Source: Lysobacterales bacterium 63-13 (GTDB taxonomy: Bacteria > Pseudomonadota > Gammaproteobacteria > Xanthomonadales > Rhodanobacteraceae). From it: a DNA stretch of 64,000 nucleotides. The notes beneath the pieces were generated by a model. The model was given only the letters and a program-made list of their open reading frames with translations. It was not told the origin of the DNA and ran no database searches. The DNA is taken from NCBI GenBank assembly GCA_001899855.1, contig MKWR01000004.1:124001-188000 (forward strand). The letters are read 5' to 3'. Shown one piece after another: positions 20,721-30,234 of this stretch (position 1 is the stretch's first letter; every line of letters starts with the position of its first letter). The position numbers and the translations under genes are program-made.

Positions 20721-21419
20721 ATGGCCCAGTTTCTGGTGACCGGCGCCAATCGTGGCCTGGGTATCGAGTTCGTGCGTCAGTTGCTTGCCCGCGGCGATCG
20801 CGTCATTGCCTGTTGCCGGCATGTGGCGCGTGCCTCCGAATTGAACCGCCTCAGCGGCGAGTATCCGGGACACCTCAAGGTGCTGCCGCTGGATGTCGCC
20901 GAACCGCGCTCGATCGGCGAGCTGGCGCGGGAAATCGACATGCTCGATGTGCGCATCGACACCTTGATCAACAACGCCGGCGTGTTGACGCCGGGCGAGG
21001 CATTCGGTGCCGTCGAAGCGAAATCCCTGGACCAGGCCTTCGCCACCAATGCCGCGGGCCCGTTCCTGCTGACCCAGGCGCTGGCACCGCGATTGGCGGA
21101 TGCGGCCAAGGTCATCGCCATCAGTTCCGGGCTCGGTTCGATCGCGCGCGCCGCGCGCTTCGGCACGCCGAGCTACAACATCAGCAAGGCTGCCCTCAAC
21201 ATGGTCGTGCGCATGCTTGGATTCGCCCTTGCCGAGCGCCGCATCGCCGTGCTTGCCTTGAGTCCCGGCTGGGTCAAGACCGAGATGGGCGGTGCCGGTG
21301 CGGACCTGGAGCCGGCGCAATCGGTGGCCAACATGCTCAAGGTCATCGACGCCTTGCACTTTGATGCAGACAACATCGGGCATTTCCTGGGCAACAGCGG
21401 CAATGCCGTGCCGTGGTGA
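20721..21419 (+). CDS. SDR family oxidoreductase
   Basis: FLVTGANRGLGIEFVRQLL; NNAGV; SYNISKAALN. Confidence 0.92.
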   Translation: MAQFLVTGANRGLGIEFVRQLLARGDRVIACCRHVARASELNRLSGEYPGHLKVLPLDVAEPRSIGELAREIDMLDVRIDTLINNAGVLTPGEAFGAVEAKSLDQAFATNAAGPFLLTQALAPRLADAAKVIAISSGLGSIARAARFGTPSYNISKAALNMVVRMLGFALAERRIAVLALSPGWVKTEMGGAGADLEPAQSVANMLKVIDALHFDADNIGHFLGNSGNAVPW

Positions 21420-21440
21420 GCCCTCAAGCGAGTGCTTGCA

Positions 21441-22199
21441 TCAATGCGCGTGGCGCGCGGCACGCTGCGGCACGAAATGGATGAGCAAGGCGATCACCGC
21501 CAGGATCACCAGCGATGCCGTGTAGCGGCTGAGCGCAAGGCCGCCTTCGGCCAGCGGTTTGTCGAGCAGGTCGCCGACCACCGCACCCAGCGGGCGGGTC
21601 AGGATGAAGGCCGACCAGAACAATGTCGTGCGTGAGATGCGCGTCCATCGCCAGGCGGCGGCGATGGCAATGAGCAGCGCGCTGAAGATCAGCGCACCCC
21701 CGCTGAAGCCGAGCCCCGCCGTCTTCGCCGTCCAGTCGCCCAGCGCGGTACCGAGTGTCTGCGAAAACATGATCGTCACCCAGTAGTGCATCTCGCTGCG
21801 CACCGAGCGCACCGAATCGATCGCGAGCGATCCGGTGTCGCGATACCAGATCCACAATGATCCAAGCAGCAAGGCCAGCAGGATCGCCGAACCACCGGCA
21901 TAGCCGATGCCGAGCGAGCGCGTGGCAAAGTCGGCCAGGGTCGTGCCGACCGTGGTCGTGGCGATGATCGTCAACCAGTACAGCCACGGCCGGAATTCGC
22001 GCGCGGCAATCTGTGCCAGCACGACCACCACGAAGATGGCGGCGAAAATCACGCTGCCAAGGAGATAGCCCAGTCCCAGCGACATGGAAACCGCATCGCC
22101 CGCCGTTTCGCCCAGCGTGGTGGCGAGGATCTTGATGATCCAGAACACGGCGGTCACTTCCGGGACCTTGCTGGCTGCTGCTGCCTGGATCTCGCGCAT
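21441..22199 (-). CDS. Polytopic inner-membrane protein (COG4705-like) with internal repeats
   Basis: Hydrophobic throughout, with repeated T(L/V)G(E/T)..(G/A)D motifs. Confidence 0.75.
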   Translation of the reverse strand: MREIQAAAASKVPEVTAVFWIIKILATTLGETAGDAVSMSLGLGYLLGSVIFAAIFVVVVLAQIAAREFRPWLYWLTIIATTTVGTTLADFATRSLGIGYAGGSAILLALLLGSLWIWYRDTGSLAIDSVRSVRSEMHYWVTIMFSQTLGTALGDWTAKTAGLGFSGGALIFSALLIAIAAAWRWTRISRTTLFWSAFILTRPLGAVVGDLLDKPLAEGGLALSRYTASLVILAVIALLIHFVPQRAARHAH

Positions 22200-22462
22200 G
22201 TCCCGCTCGTCACGCCATGGAGTGCGGCACAGTCTTGCGTGGTGTGCGTCGAACTTTCGTGATGCGTCCTTGCTGCGCCGATGCGTGCAGGTTCAATGGC
22301 GAAACGGTCGTACACTGGGCGCATGCGCATTCCGCTCGCAGCGATGCATGATCATGACAGCCGGCCTCGGCCCTGGTACACGACACAGTCTCCCGCATTG
22401 CACATTTCCCTGATGGGTAGCGGCATTGCCACCGCCTGCGCTGCGCACACGGCGCTGCGGCC

Positions 22463-23200
22463 ATGACCCGGATCACGGCGTTGGCGCGAAGCGTCTTGTT
22501 CTGGACATTCCTGCCCGTAGTCGCCGCGCAGGGTTTGCGTCTGCGCCGCACCGCGCCACGCCTTGCGGCGGCGGCGGGCGAGTCGTGCGGTCGCGTTGGC
22601 TCGGGTCGCGCCCTGCGCGTGCTTGCCATTGGTGATTCGATCGTTGCCGGAGTCGGTGCCGCGACCCTCGATCGGGCCTTGGTCGGCTGCACCGCCCGCG
22701 CACTTGCCGAGACCATGGACGCAGCCGTTGAATGGGAAGCGCGCGGCCGCAGTGGTGCGACTGCGGCCGAAGTGCTGAGCGAGCTGCTTCCACTGATCGA
22801 TCCGCGTCCGGCCGACGCCATCGTCGTCTCGGTCGGCGTCAACGATGTCACGGCGTTGTCGACAATCCGCGCCTGGCGGGCAAACCTGCTTGCCTTGGTC
22901 GCCGCGCTGCAAGAGCATTCGCCGGCGGCGGTCATCGTCGTCGCCGGCTTGCCGCCGTTGCGGTCGTTCCCGTTGATTCCCGAGCCCTTGCGCCGCCTCA
23001 TCGGCCTGCGCGGTGACAGCATCGATGCAGCCAGCCGAGATGCGCTGCGCGAGCGCGCCGGAGTCTTCCACGTCAGTGTCGTCTTCAACCTGCGCGAGGG
23101 CAGTTTTTGCGCGGATGGCTTTCATCCGTCGGAAGCGAGCTACGCCGAATTCGGCGAGGCCATGGCGGCGTTCATTGCGACGCATTTGGCGCGGCCTTGA
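22463..23200 (+). CDS. SGNH/GDSL hydrolase family protein
   Basis: VLAIGDSIVAGVGA (block I), VSVGVNDVT (block III), DGFHPSEASY (block V). Confidence 0.9.
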   Translation: MTRITALARSVLFWTFLPVVAAQGLRLRRTAPRLAAAAGESCGRVGSGRALRVLAIGDSIVAGVGAATLDRALVGCTARALAETMDAAVEWEARGRSGATAAEVLSELLPLIDPRPADAIVVSVGVNDVTALSTIRAWRANLLALVAALQEHSPAAVIVVAGLPPLRSFPLIPEPLRRLIGLRGDSIDAASRDALRERAGVFHVSVVFNLREGSFCADGFHPSEASYAEFGEAMAAFIATHLARP

Positions 23201-23216
23201 CCGCTGCCGCAAACCA

Positions 23217-23828
23217 CTAGGCGGCGCCGCGCTTCCAGACCACGCAGAAATTGTTCGCCGGCATCGAATGCAAGGCAACGCGCTGGAGGCCTGCGCCGGC
23301 GGCCAGGGCATCGACATCGGCGAGATCGCGAATGCCCATGTGCGCGGCTTGCTCATGCAGCCAGGCATCGAATGCGGCATTGCTTGCGCTGGTGAACTCG
23401 CCAGCCACCTTGAACGGGCCGTAGACGACGAAGATGCAATCCGCGTCCATGATCGCGGGCAATCGTGCAAACAATCGTTGCACTTCCGGCCAGGCCATGA
23501 TGTGCAGCGTGTTGGCGGTGAAGATGGCGTCAAACCTTGTGCTCGGCCAGTCTTCCTGGCCGACGTCGAGGACGATCGCCGGCGGCGTGTTGGCCAGGGC
23601 CGCTTCGTCCAGCCAGCTTTGCACGCCGTTCACCGATTCGCTGCGCTCGGAAGCCTGCCACTGCAGATGCGGCAGCGCCGCAGCGAAATACACCGCGTGC
23701 TGGCCGCTGCCGCTGCCGATTTCGAGCACGTTGCGGCGATCCGCAAAGGCCTCGCGAAGAATGCCGAGAATGGGATCGCGGTTGCGCTCGCAGGAAGGCG
23801 CGAACGGTTTCCCTGACGAGGGGTTCAT
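23217..23828 (-). CDS. DUF938 family SAM-dependent methyltransferase
   Basis: MNPSSGKPFAPSCERNRDPILGILREAF..NVLEIGSGSGQHAVYFA; YGPFKVAGEFTSASNAAFD. Confidence 0.88.
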   Translation of the reverse strand: MNPSSGKPFAPSCERNRDPILGILREAFADRRNVLEIGSGSGQHAVYFAAALPHLQWQASERSESVNGVQSWLDEAALANTPPAIVLDVGQEDWPSTRFDAIFTANTLHIMAWPEVQRLFARLPAIMDADCIFVVYGPFKVAGEFTSASNAAFDAWLHEQAAHMGIRDLADVDALAAGAGLQRVALHSMPANNFCVVWKRGAA

Positions 23829-25129
23829 CCCTTCATCTCGGCATCCGCCAGGGCAGGCGCTTCGCTGTCGACGGGCCTCGGCAATTCCGCCGTGAGCGGC
23901 TGCAGCCCGATCGTCGCGCGCCAGCCAAGGACAAAGCCGAGCAGGATGAGCGAGGCGGAAAGCAGGAAGGCGGCACCGGGCAGGTGCACCGGTGCCGAGG
24001 CATCGATGAACCAGGCGAAGGTCTGGCTGAACACGACCGGCCCGAAAATCGTCGCCAGGCTCGACAGGCTGGTTATCGCTCCTTGCAGGCGTCCCTGTTC
24101 GGTCGGATCGACCTGGCGGGTGATGATCGATTGCGTGGTCGGCCCACCGAGGCCGGCCAGCGCCAGCAGCGGGATGCCGAGCAGGAAGATCGTGCTGCTG
24201 CTGGCCAGGCCAAGGGTGATGAAACCACTGAGGCCAAACAACAGGCCGGCGAGCATGACCGGGCGCTCGCCAAAGCGGGGCACCAGGCGGCGCACCAGCC
24301 CGGCCTGCACGATGCCGCTGCAAACGCCGACCAGGGCCAGCGCATAGCCGACTTCGCGTGGTCCCCATTGAAAGCGGAAATCGGTGTAAAGGACGAAGGT
24401 CGAGTTGAGCGAGTACTGGGCAAAGGCGACGAGGAAGAACACCACCGCCAATGCAAACACCTGTGGATGCCGGCGCAGCATGCGCAAGGCACCGAGCGGA
24501 TTGGCATTCTTCAGGTCAAAGCGGGCACTGCGTCGTTCCTTCGGCAGCGACTCCGGCAGTACCAGCAGGCCGTAGAGGAAATTGGCCAGGGCCAGCGCTG
24601 CCGCAACCCAGAACGGCGCACGCACCGAGATGCCGCCAAGGAAACCGCCGAGGGCCGGGCCGACGATGAAGCCGATGCCGAACGCGGCACCCAGCAGGCC
24701 ATAAGCACCCGCGCGTTTTTCCTTGGGCGTGACATCGGCAATATAGGCATTCGCCGTGGAAATACTGGCGCTGGCCATGCCCGAGATGACCCGGCCGATG
24801 AACAGGATCGGCAGCGTCTGCGCCATCGCCATGAGGATGAAATCGAGACCGAGGGCAAGGTTCGATGCAAGGACCACCGGGCGTCGCCCGAAGCGATCCG
24901 ACAGTGCGCCCTGCACCGGTGAAAAGACGAACTGCATGAAGCCGAACAACGCGCCCATGATGCCGGTCCAGCGCACCGCCGTGGCGATGTCGCCGCCAGT
25001 CATGTGCTGCACGAGGTGCGGAAACACCGGGATGATGATGCCGAAGGCCAGCATGTCGATCATCACCGTGACAAAGATGAAGATGACGGCGGCCTTGCGC
25101 ACCGGTGTATGGCTGTGTTCGAACGTCAT
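23825..25129 (-). CDS. MFS transporter, TetA-like
   Basis: DMLAFGIIIPVFPHLV, SDRFGRRPVVL loop motif; 12 TM; overlaps DUF938 gene by 4 bp. Confidence 0.9.
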   Translation of the reverse strand: MTFEHSHTPVRKAAVIFIFVTVMIDMLAFGIIIPVFPHLVQHMTGGDIATAVRWTGIMGALFGFMQFVFSPVQGALSDRFGRRPVVLASNLALGLDFILMAMAQTLPILFIGRVISGMASASISTANAYIADVTPKEKRAGAYGLLGAAFGIGFIVGPALGGFLGGISVRAPFWVAAALALANFLYGLLVLPESLPKERRSARFDLKNANPLGALRMLRRHPQVFALAVVFFLVAFAQYSLNSTFVLYTDFRFQWGPREVGYALALVGVCSGIVQAGLVRRLVPRFGERPVMLAGLLFGLSGFITLGLASSSTIFLLGIPLLALAGLGGPTTQSIITRQVDPTEQGRLQGAITSLSSLATIFGPVVFSQTFAWFIDASAPVHLPGAAFLLSASLILLGFVLGWRATIGLQPLTAELPRPVDSEAPALADAEMKG

Positions 25130-25244
25130 CTCGGCAGCGTGTCTGCGAATCGACAAGTCATGGCAGGCACCGGTGCCGCCTGGGCCGGCAGCGCTTGCCA
25201 GCGCATCGGGCCCACTCCGATCAGGCGTGACCCGGCAAAGTTCC

Positions 25245-25859
25245 TCACTTTGAATGGATGTTGATGAAGCGCAGGAATTCGGCGCGGGTGCGCGCATCCT
25301 CGCGGAAACCACCAAGCATCTGGCTGGTGATCATCGACACGCCGCGCTTGTGCACGCCGCGCGTGGTCATGCATTGGTGCACGGCATCGATGACCACGCC
25401 GACACCGCGCGGCTTGAGTACATCCTCGATGCAGTGGGCGATCTGCGCCGTCAGTTTCTCCTGCACCTGGAAGCGTCGCGAGAAGGCGTCGACCACGCGG
25501 GCGAGCTTGCTGATGCCGACCACCTTGTCGGTCGGCAGATAACCGATGTGCGCGCGCCCGATGATCGGTGCCATGTGGTGTTCGCAGTAAGACTCGAACT
25601 CGATGTCGCGCAGGACGATCATCTCGTCGTAGCCGGCGACCTCCTCGAAAGTGCGGCGCAGGTAATCAGCCGGGTCGATCGCATAACCGGAAAACCAGTC
25701 GCCATAGGCATTGACCACGCGCTTGGGCGTATCCAGCAATCCTTCGCGGGCCGGGTCGTCGCCCGCCCATCGCAGCAAGGTACGCACGGCCTCCTCGGCC
25801 TGCTCGCGCGTGACGGCGGGTTTCCGGGGTTTGCCGGGTTTCTTGCGGGGACTGGCCAT
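25245..25859 (-). CDS. folE: GTP cyclohydrolase I
   Basis: [55 protein letters not shown]. Confidence 0.95.
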   Translation of the reverse strand: MASPRKKPGKPRKPAVTREQAEEAVRTLLRWAGDDPAREGLLDTPKRVVNAYGDWFSGYAIDPADYLRRTFEEVAGYDEMIVLRDIEFESYCEHHMAPIIGRAHIGYLPTDKVVGISKLARVVDAFSRRFQVQEKLTAQIAHCIEDVLKPRGVGVVIDAVHQCMTTRGVHKRGVSMITSQMLGGFREDARTRAEFLRFINIHSK

Positions 25860-25943
25860 GCGGGATCCGTAACGCTGAATGATCAACGCGAGATTCTATC
25901 AGCCAACGATCAGGGTCAGGATTGCCGGCTGCGCAACGACGCC

Positions 25944-26558
25944 TCATGGTCGCCGTGTCCTTGCTGCCTTGGCGGGCTTCGCCGCCGCGTGGGAAACGCG
26001 CCTCTGCAATGGCGTCAGTACCCAGGAAAGCGCAACAAGCCTGCCCTTGCCGGGTGAACGTGGCTGTTGCAGCAAATCCATGAGGCGTGACAAGAGCTCA
26101 TTGATTTCGGCGAGTTCCCCCGGGCCGACCCAGCCCTTGCCGCGTGCGGCCCAGAGTTCGCGCTGCGGCCCCGAGACCTTGCTGGCAGGATCGGCGATGG
26201 CGCGATGGAAATCGCGCTCGGCAACGCGCAGCACGCTCGAAGCGACCCGTTTGACCGCCTCGGCATTGGCCGTTTCGCCAGGCTGGTAGCGAAGGCGCAA
26301 ACGGTCCCCGCCGCGGCTGCGCGTGCGATAGCGGCGACCATCCGCCGCCACTTCCTCGACGATCAGGCCGCCTTCGGCGAGCTGGCGCAAATGGTAGTAA
26401 AGGCCATCAGCCGGCCGCCCCATTTGCGCGGCCAGTTCGGCGACGCTGACGAATTCGCCAAGTGACTCCAGCGTGTCGACGATCTCGATGCGCGTTGGCG
26501 ACGCCAGCAACTTGATCTCGGCGGCATTCTCGATTGCGCCGCGCTTCCTCTGTGCCAT
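25944..26558 (-). CDS. ArsR-like winged-helix transcriptional regulator
   Basis: IKLLASPTRIEIVDTLESLGEFVSVAELAAQMGRPADGLYYHLRQLAEGGLIVE. Confidence 0.85.
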   Translation of the reverse strand: MAQRKRGAIENAAEIKLLASPTRIEIVDTLESLGEFVSVAELAAQMGRPADGLYYHLRQLAEGGLIVEEVAADGRRYRTRSRGGDRLRLRYQPGETANAEAVKRVASSVLRVAERDFHRAIADPASKVSGPQRELWAARGKGWVGPGELAEINELLSRLMDLLQQPRSPGKGRLVALSWVLTPLQRRVSHAAAKPAKAARTRRP

Positions 26559-26647
26559 TGGTTGGCTTGCCTGGTTTGAAATTAAGGCGGATTATTCAAT
26601 CTAAGGCAGCTTCCCGCAAGTGCCAATCAACGGAAATGGAGACAGTC

Positions 26648-28528
26648 ATGCTGCATAGATTCGGATTGTTCGCGCTGGTCCTGATGTTCTGCGCGACGCA
26701 TGCCGCCGCCACGGAGGCGGACGCGGTATTTGCCCGCTACAAGGAGGCCAGCGGTGCTGCCCACTGGGATGCAATCAACAGCCAGAAGTCCACCGGGACA
26801 TTGGCGGTTGGCGGACTGGCTGGTGATTTCGAGGCAATCACGGATACCCGCAGCGGCCGCTCATCGAGTCACTACAAGCTTGGTTCGGTCGAAGGCGCGC
26901 AGGGTTTCGATGGCAGCGTCGGCTGGTCACGCGATCCCGGGGGTGAGGTGACGCAGCTGGATGCGCCCGAGGCCAAGCGCAGCGCGGCAACCCAGGCCTG
27001 GCTTGATGCGCGCGGTTACTGGTATCCGGCGCGCTTGCCGGCGCAAATCGGCAAGCCGGAATCCCGCGAGCGTGACGGGCGCAGCTACGAAGTCATCGTC
27101 GCCACACCGCGCGGTGGCGATCCGCTGACCCTCTGGTTCGATGCGCAATCCCACCTGCTCACGCTGGTCGAGCAGAAACAAGGCCAGGATCTGGCCACGA
27201 CGCGCTTCGATGACTGGCGCGAAGTGGATGGCCTGCGCCTGCCATTTCATTTCACCATCGATCTCTCCGACAGCAGTGGACATGTCGATCCACGCAATCG
27301 CACCGAAGCTCGAATCACCCGGTACGTTGCCAACGCCGTGATCAGCGACGCCGATTTCGCCAAGCCAGCAATGGCTGCCACCGCGCGCATCGACAATGCC
27401 GCGGGCATCACCCGCGTTCCGTTCAAGCTCGTCAACAACCATATCTATGCCGATGGATCGATCAATGGCATGCCCGCGCGCTTCCTCGTCGACACCGGCG
27501 GTGCCAACGTGCTGACGCCGGCGTCAGCGAAGAAATTCGCCCTGCAGGGCGAGGGCAAGATGGCCGGTCGTGGCGTTGGCGACGAGATCGTCGATGTCGC
27601 GTTGGCGCACGCCAGGGAAGTTCGTCTGGGCGACGCAATGCTGGCGAATCCGGTGTTCTACATCATGGACCTGGGCGATATTCCGAAGGTTGAAGGATTC
27701 GCCTCGGACGGGCTCGTGGGTTACGAGATGTTTCGCCGCTTCGGCATCACCATCGACTACGCAAACAGCGAGCTGATACTGGCCGAGCCGGCGAAATTCA
27801 CCGTGCCAGCCGGGTCGAAATCGATTCCGTTCGAACTGGCGAGCCGCATTCCGATCATCGCCGGCGAGTTGGATGGCGTGCCCGTGCGCATCAGTGTCGA
27901 CACCGGATCGCGTGTATCCCTGACCCTGCACTCGCCATTCGTGCGCGAGCAGGTGCTTGTCGAGAAGTACCATGCAGCGCCGGATGCCGTGACGGGTTGG
28001 GGCGTGGGTGGTCCCGCGCGTGGACGACCGGTGCGTCTTGGCACGCTCAAGCTCGGCGACATCGAGATCCATGACATCGCAGGCGATCTCTTCACTGGTG
28101 AAAAGGGCGCATTCGCCGATCCGGATGTTTCGGGCAACCTGGGTGGCGGCGTGCTCAAGCGCTTCACCGTGGCCTTTGATTACTCGGCCAAGCGCATGTA
28201 CCTCGCGCCAAACGCGGCATTCGCGAGGGCAGACGCGCATGATCGCAGCGGCCTCTGGCTGATGGGCGATGACGAGGCACTCAGGGTCGCCGATGTCGCC
28301 AGGGAAAGTGCCGCGGCGGCCGCGGGTCTGCACGTCGACGACCGCATCGTCACGATCAACAAGCAGCCGGTTGCCGCACGAACACTCGATGCATGGCGCA
28401 AGCTCCTCCGCGAAACGCCCGCCGCAACAAGGCTGCAGATTGGCTATCGGCGTGGAAGCATGGAGAAGTCAGCGACGCTCGTTCTCGCCGATCGCATCCC
28501 GTCCACCTTCATCAGCAGCAAACCATGA
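26648..28528 (+). CDS. Secreted retropepsin-like aspartyl protease with C-terminal PDZ domain
   Basis: Signal peptide; two Asp-protease motifs ARFLVDTGGANVL and VRISVDTGSRVSLTL; PDZ-like AAAAAGLHVDDRIVTINKQPV. Confidence 0.85.
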   Translation: MLHRFGLFALVLMFCATHAAATEADAVFARYKEASGAAHWDAINSQKSTGTLAVGGLAGDFEAITDTRSGRSSSHYKLGSVEGAQGFDGSVGWSRDPGGEVTQLDAPEAKRSAATQAWLDARGYWYPARLPAQIGKPESRERDGRSYEVIVATPRGGDPLTLWFDAQSHLLTLVEQKQGQDLATTRFDDWREVDGLRLPFHFTIDLSDSSGHVDPRNRTEARITRYVANAVISDADFAKPAMAATARIDNAAGITRVPFKLVNNHIYADGSINGMPARFLVDTGGANVLTPASAKKFALQGEGKMAGRGVGDEIVDVALAHAREVRLGDAMLANPVFYIMDLGDIPKVEGFASDGLVGYEMFRRFGITIDYANSELILAEPAKFTVPAGSKSIPFELASRIPIIAGELDGVPVRISVDTGSRVSLTLHSPFVREQVLVEKYHAAPDAVTGWGVGGPARGRPVRLGTLKLGDIEIHDIAGDLFTGEKGAFADPDVSGNLGGGVLKRFTVAFDYSAKRMYLAPNAAFARADAHDRSGLWLMGDDEALRVADVARESAAAAAGLHVDDRIVTINKQPVAARTLDAWRKLLRETPAATRLQIGYRRGSMEKSATLVLADRIPSTFISSKP

Positions 28529-28585
28529 TGCGAAACGAAATCGCCGTGGCGGACTTGGCGGTCAAGGTTTCGTCGTGAAGAACGC

Positions 28586-28612
28586 CGATCCCCTGGCCCG
28601 ACCAGGGGATCG
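28586..28612. terminator. Perfect 11-bp stem hairpin between convergent genes (possible bidirectional terminator, no clear T-tract)
   Basis: cgatcccctgg-cccga-ccaggggatcg. Confidence 0.4.
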
Positions 28613-28627
28613 CGCCGCCGCATCCAC

Positions 28628-29812
28628 TCAATCCACGCGGCAGAACACGGCCTTCAGGTAACGGCTTTCCGGCACGTGGGCGAGCCAGGGATGATCGGCA
28701 CCGGCACCGGTCACCTTGAGGATCTGCGCGCTGCGCCCGGCGTAGAACGCTGCGCGGCGCAGCATGTCGAGGAACTGGTCTTCGCTGACCAGGCCGGTGC
28801 AGGAACAGGTCAGCAGGATGCCGCCGGGCTTGAGCGCGCCCATGGCCAGCTTGTTCATGTCGAGGTATTTCTTCAGCGCCGGGATCACCTGTTCGCGATC
28901 GCGCGTCATCTTTGCCGGATCGAGGATGACAACGTCGAACTTCTCGGCGCGGTTGTTCGGGAAATCGCGCAGCCAGTGGAAGATGTCGGCCTGCACGAAG
29001 CGGACCTTTGCCTTGTTCAGATAGGCATTTTTCTCGGCGATCTCGAGGATGCCTTCGTCGAGATCGACGCCGACCACTTCGCTGGCGCCACCAATCGTCT
29101 TCGCGGTGATGCCGAAGCCGCCCGAATTGCAGCACAGGTCGAGGACGCGCTTGCCGGCGCAAAACTCGGCGAGGGTCTTGCGATTGTCGCGCTGGTCGAC
29201 GAAGAAACCGGTCTTGTGCTTGCTGCCCGGTGCGGCGTGGAACTGCACGCCGTGTTCGTGGATGACGGTCGGTGCCGGCATTGGCGGCACCGCGCAGTCG
29301 AAACTTTCCTGTTTCTGCACATGCGATTCGGCGTAGGCGTAGATTGCCGCATCAGGGAAGTGTTCGAGCAGGCAACGGCGGATCACCTCGCGCTGCTTGT
29401 ACATGCCGGCGGCAAAGAACTCGATGACCAGGGTATTGGCAAAGCGGTCGACCACCAGCCCGGACAGGCCGTCGCCTTCGGAATGGATCAGGCGATAGGC
29501 GTCGGTGACCGCGTCCAGTTTCAGCAGATCACGACGCAGGCTGACGGCAGCGGCGATCTTGCGCTCGAAAAACGCCTCGTCGACTTGTTCCTCGACGTCG
29601 GCGGTCAGCACGCGCAAGGTGATCCGCGAGTGGCCGTTGTAGAAGCCGCGTCCGGCATAGTCGCCATTGCGGTCGACGATCTCGACGATGCTGCCGGGTT
29701 TCGGTTTTGGCTCGGGGCGTTCCACCATCTTCTGGTAGATCCAGGGATGGTTCGAGCGGCGTTCGATCTTCAGCTGGACGACGGGCAGCGGCCCCGGTGG
29801 ATGGTTGTTCAT
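28628..29812 (-). CDS. Class I SAM-dependent rRNA methyltransferase with PUA domain (RlmI-like)
   Basis: N-terminal PUA RRSNHPWIYQKMVER; VLDLCCNSGGFGITA; DVVILDPAKMT; LLTCSCTGLV. Confidence 0.9.
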   Translation of the reverse strand: MNNHPPGPLPVVQLKIERRSNHPWIYQKMVERPEPKPKPGSIVEIVDRNGDYAGRGFYNGHSRITLRVLTADVEEQVDEAFFERKIAAAVSLRRDLLKLDAVTDAYRLIHSEGDGLSGLVVDRFANTLVIEFFAAGMYKQREVIRRCLLEHFPDAAIYAYAESHVQKQESFDCAVPPMPAPTVIHEHGVQFHAAPGSKHKTGFFVDQRDNRKTLAEFCAGKRVLDLCCNSGGFGITAKTIGGASEVVGVDLDEGILEIAEKNAYLNKAKVRFVQADIFHWLRDFPNNRAEKFDVVILDPAKMTRDREQVIPALKKYLDMNKLAMGALKPGGILLTCSCTGLVSEDQFLDMLRRAAFYAGRSAQILKVTGAGADHPWLAHVPESRYLKAVFCRVD

Positions 29813-29904
29813 GCGGGAATGATAAGCGATGGCGATGAAAGCGACGATTCCAGGACGCCTGCGGGTTCAATGCGCTTCCCCGCCGGCTGGCCTGGAGAAA
29901 GAGC

Positions 29905-29927
29905 GTCAGCGCGCAGCGCTGACCCAC
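29905..29927 (-). repeat. Isolated REP-like palindrome (GTGG head), same family as the RAYT-flanking arrays
   Basis: gtcagcgc-gca-gcgctgac-ccac; minus strand reads GTGG-GTCAGCGC-TGC-GCGCTGAC. Confidence 0.8.
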
Positions 29928-29933
29928 AAGCTC

Positions 29934-29960
29934 GCCCATTCCCCATTCCCCATTCCCGGC
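29934..29960. repeat. GGGAATGGGGAATGGG repeat (minus orientation), next to an isolated REP
   Basis: cccattccccattccccattcccgg. Confidence 0.65.
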
Positions 29961-30035
29961 CGCAACCCCCGACACCATCTGTTACCCCGTCAACCATGAC
30001 TTTCAGCAGGCATTCCGCTAGAGTCGCCGGTGTAA

Positions 30036-30166
30036 ACGAAGGGGAGTAGCTCTCCCGTTGCCGCGATCGTCAGCACGGACCGCCCCGCCGGTCCCGGTCC
30101 GGCAGGCAAATTCCGCGAAACTGCGCTGTTTGCGAGCAAGACCTTCGCCGAACAACGGCGAAGCTG
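30036..30166 (+). promoter_or_regulatory. yybP-ykoY (manganese) riboswitch
   Basis: Conserved blocks aaggggagtagc (30039-30050) and gcaagaccttcgcc...ggcgaagc (30136 onward), directly upstream of a TerC-family gene. Confidence 0.85.
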
Positions 30167-30234
30167 TGCCCGGAATCCACCGTGGCCCGATTCGCGCAAC
30201 CCGGCGCGGGGCACTCGTTTGCGGAGTTCAGGCA

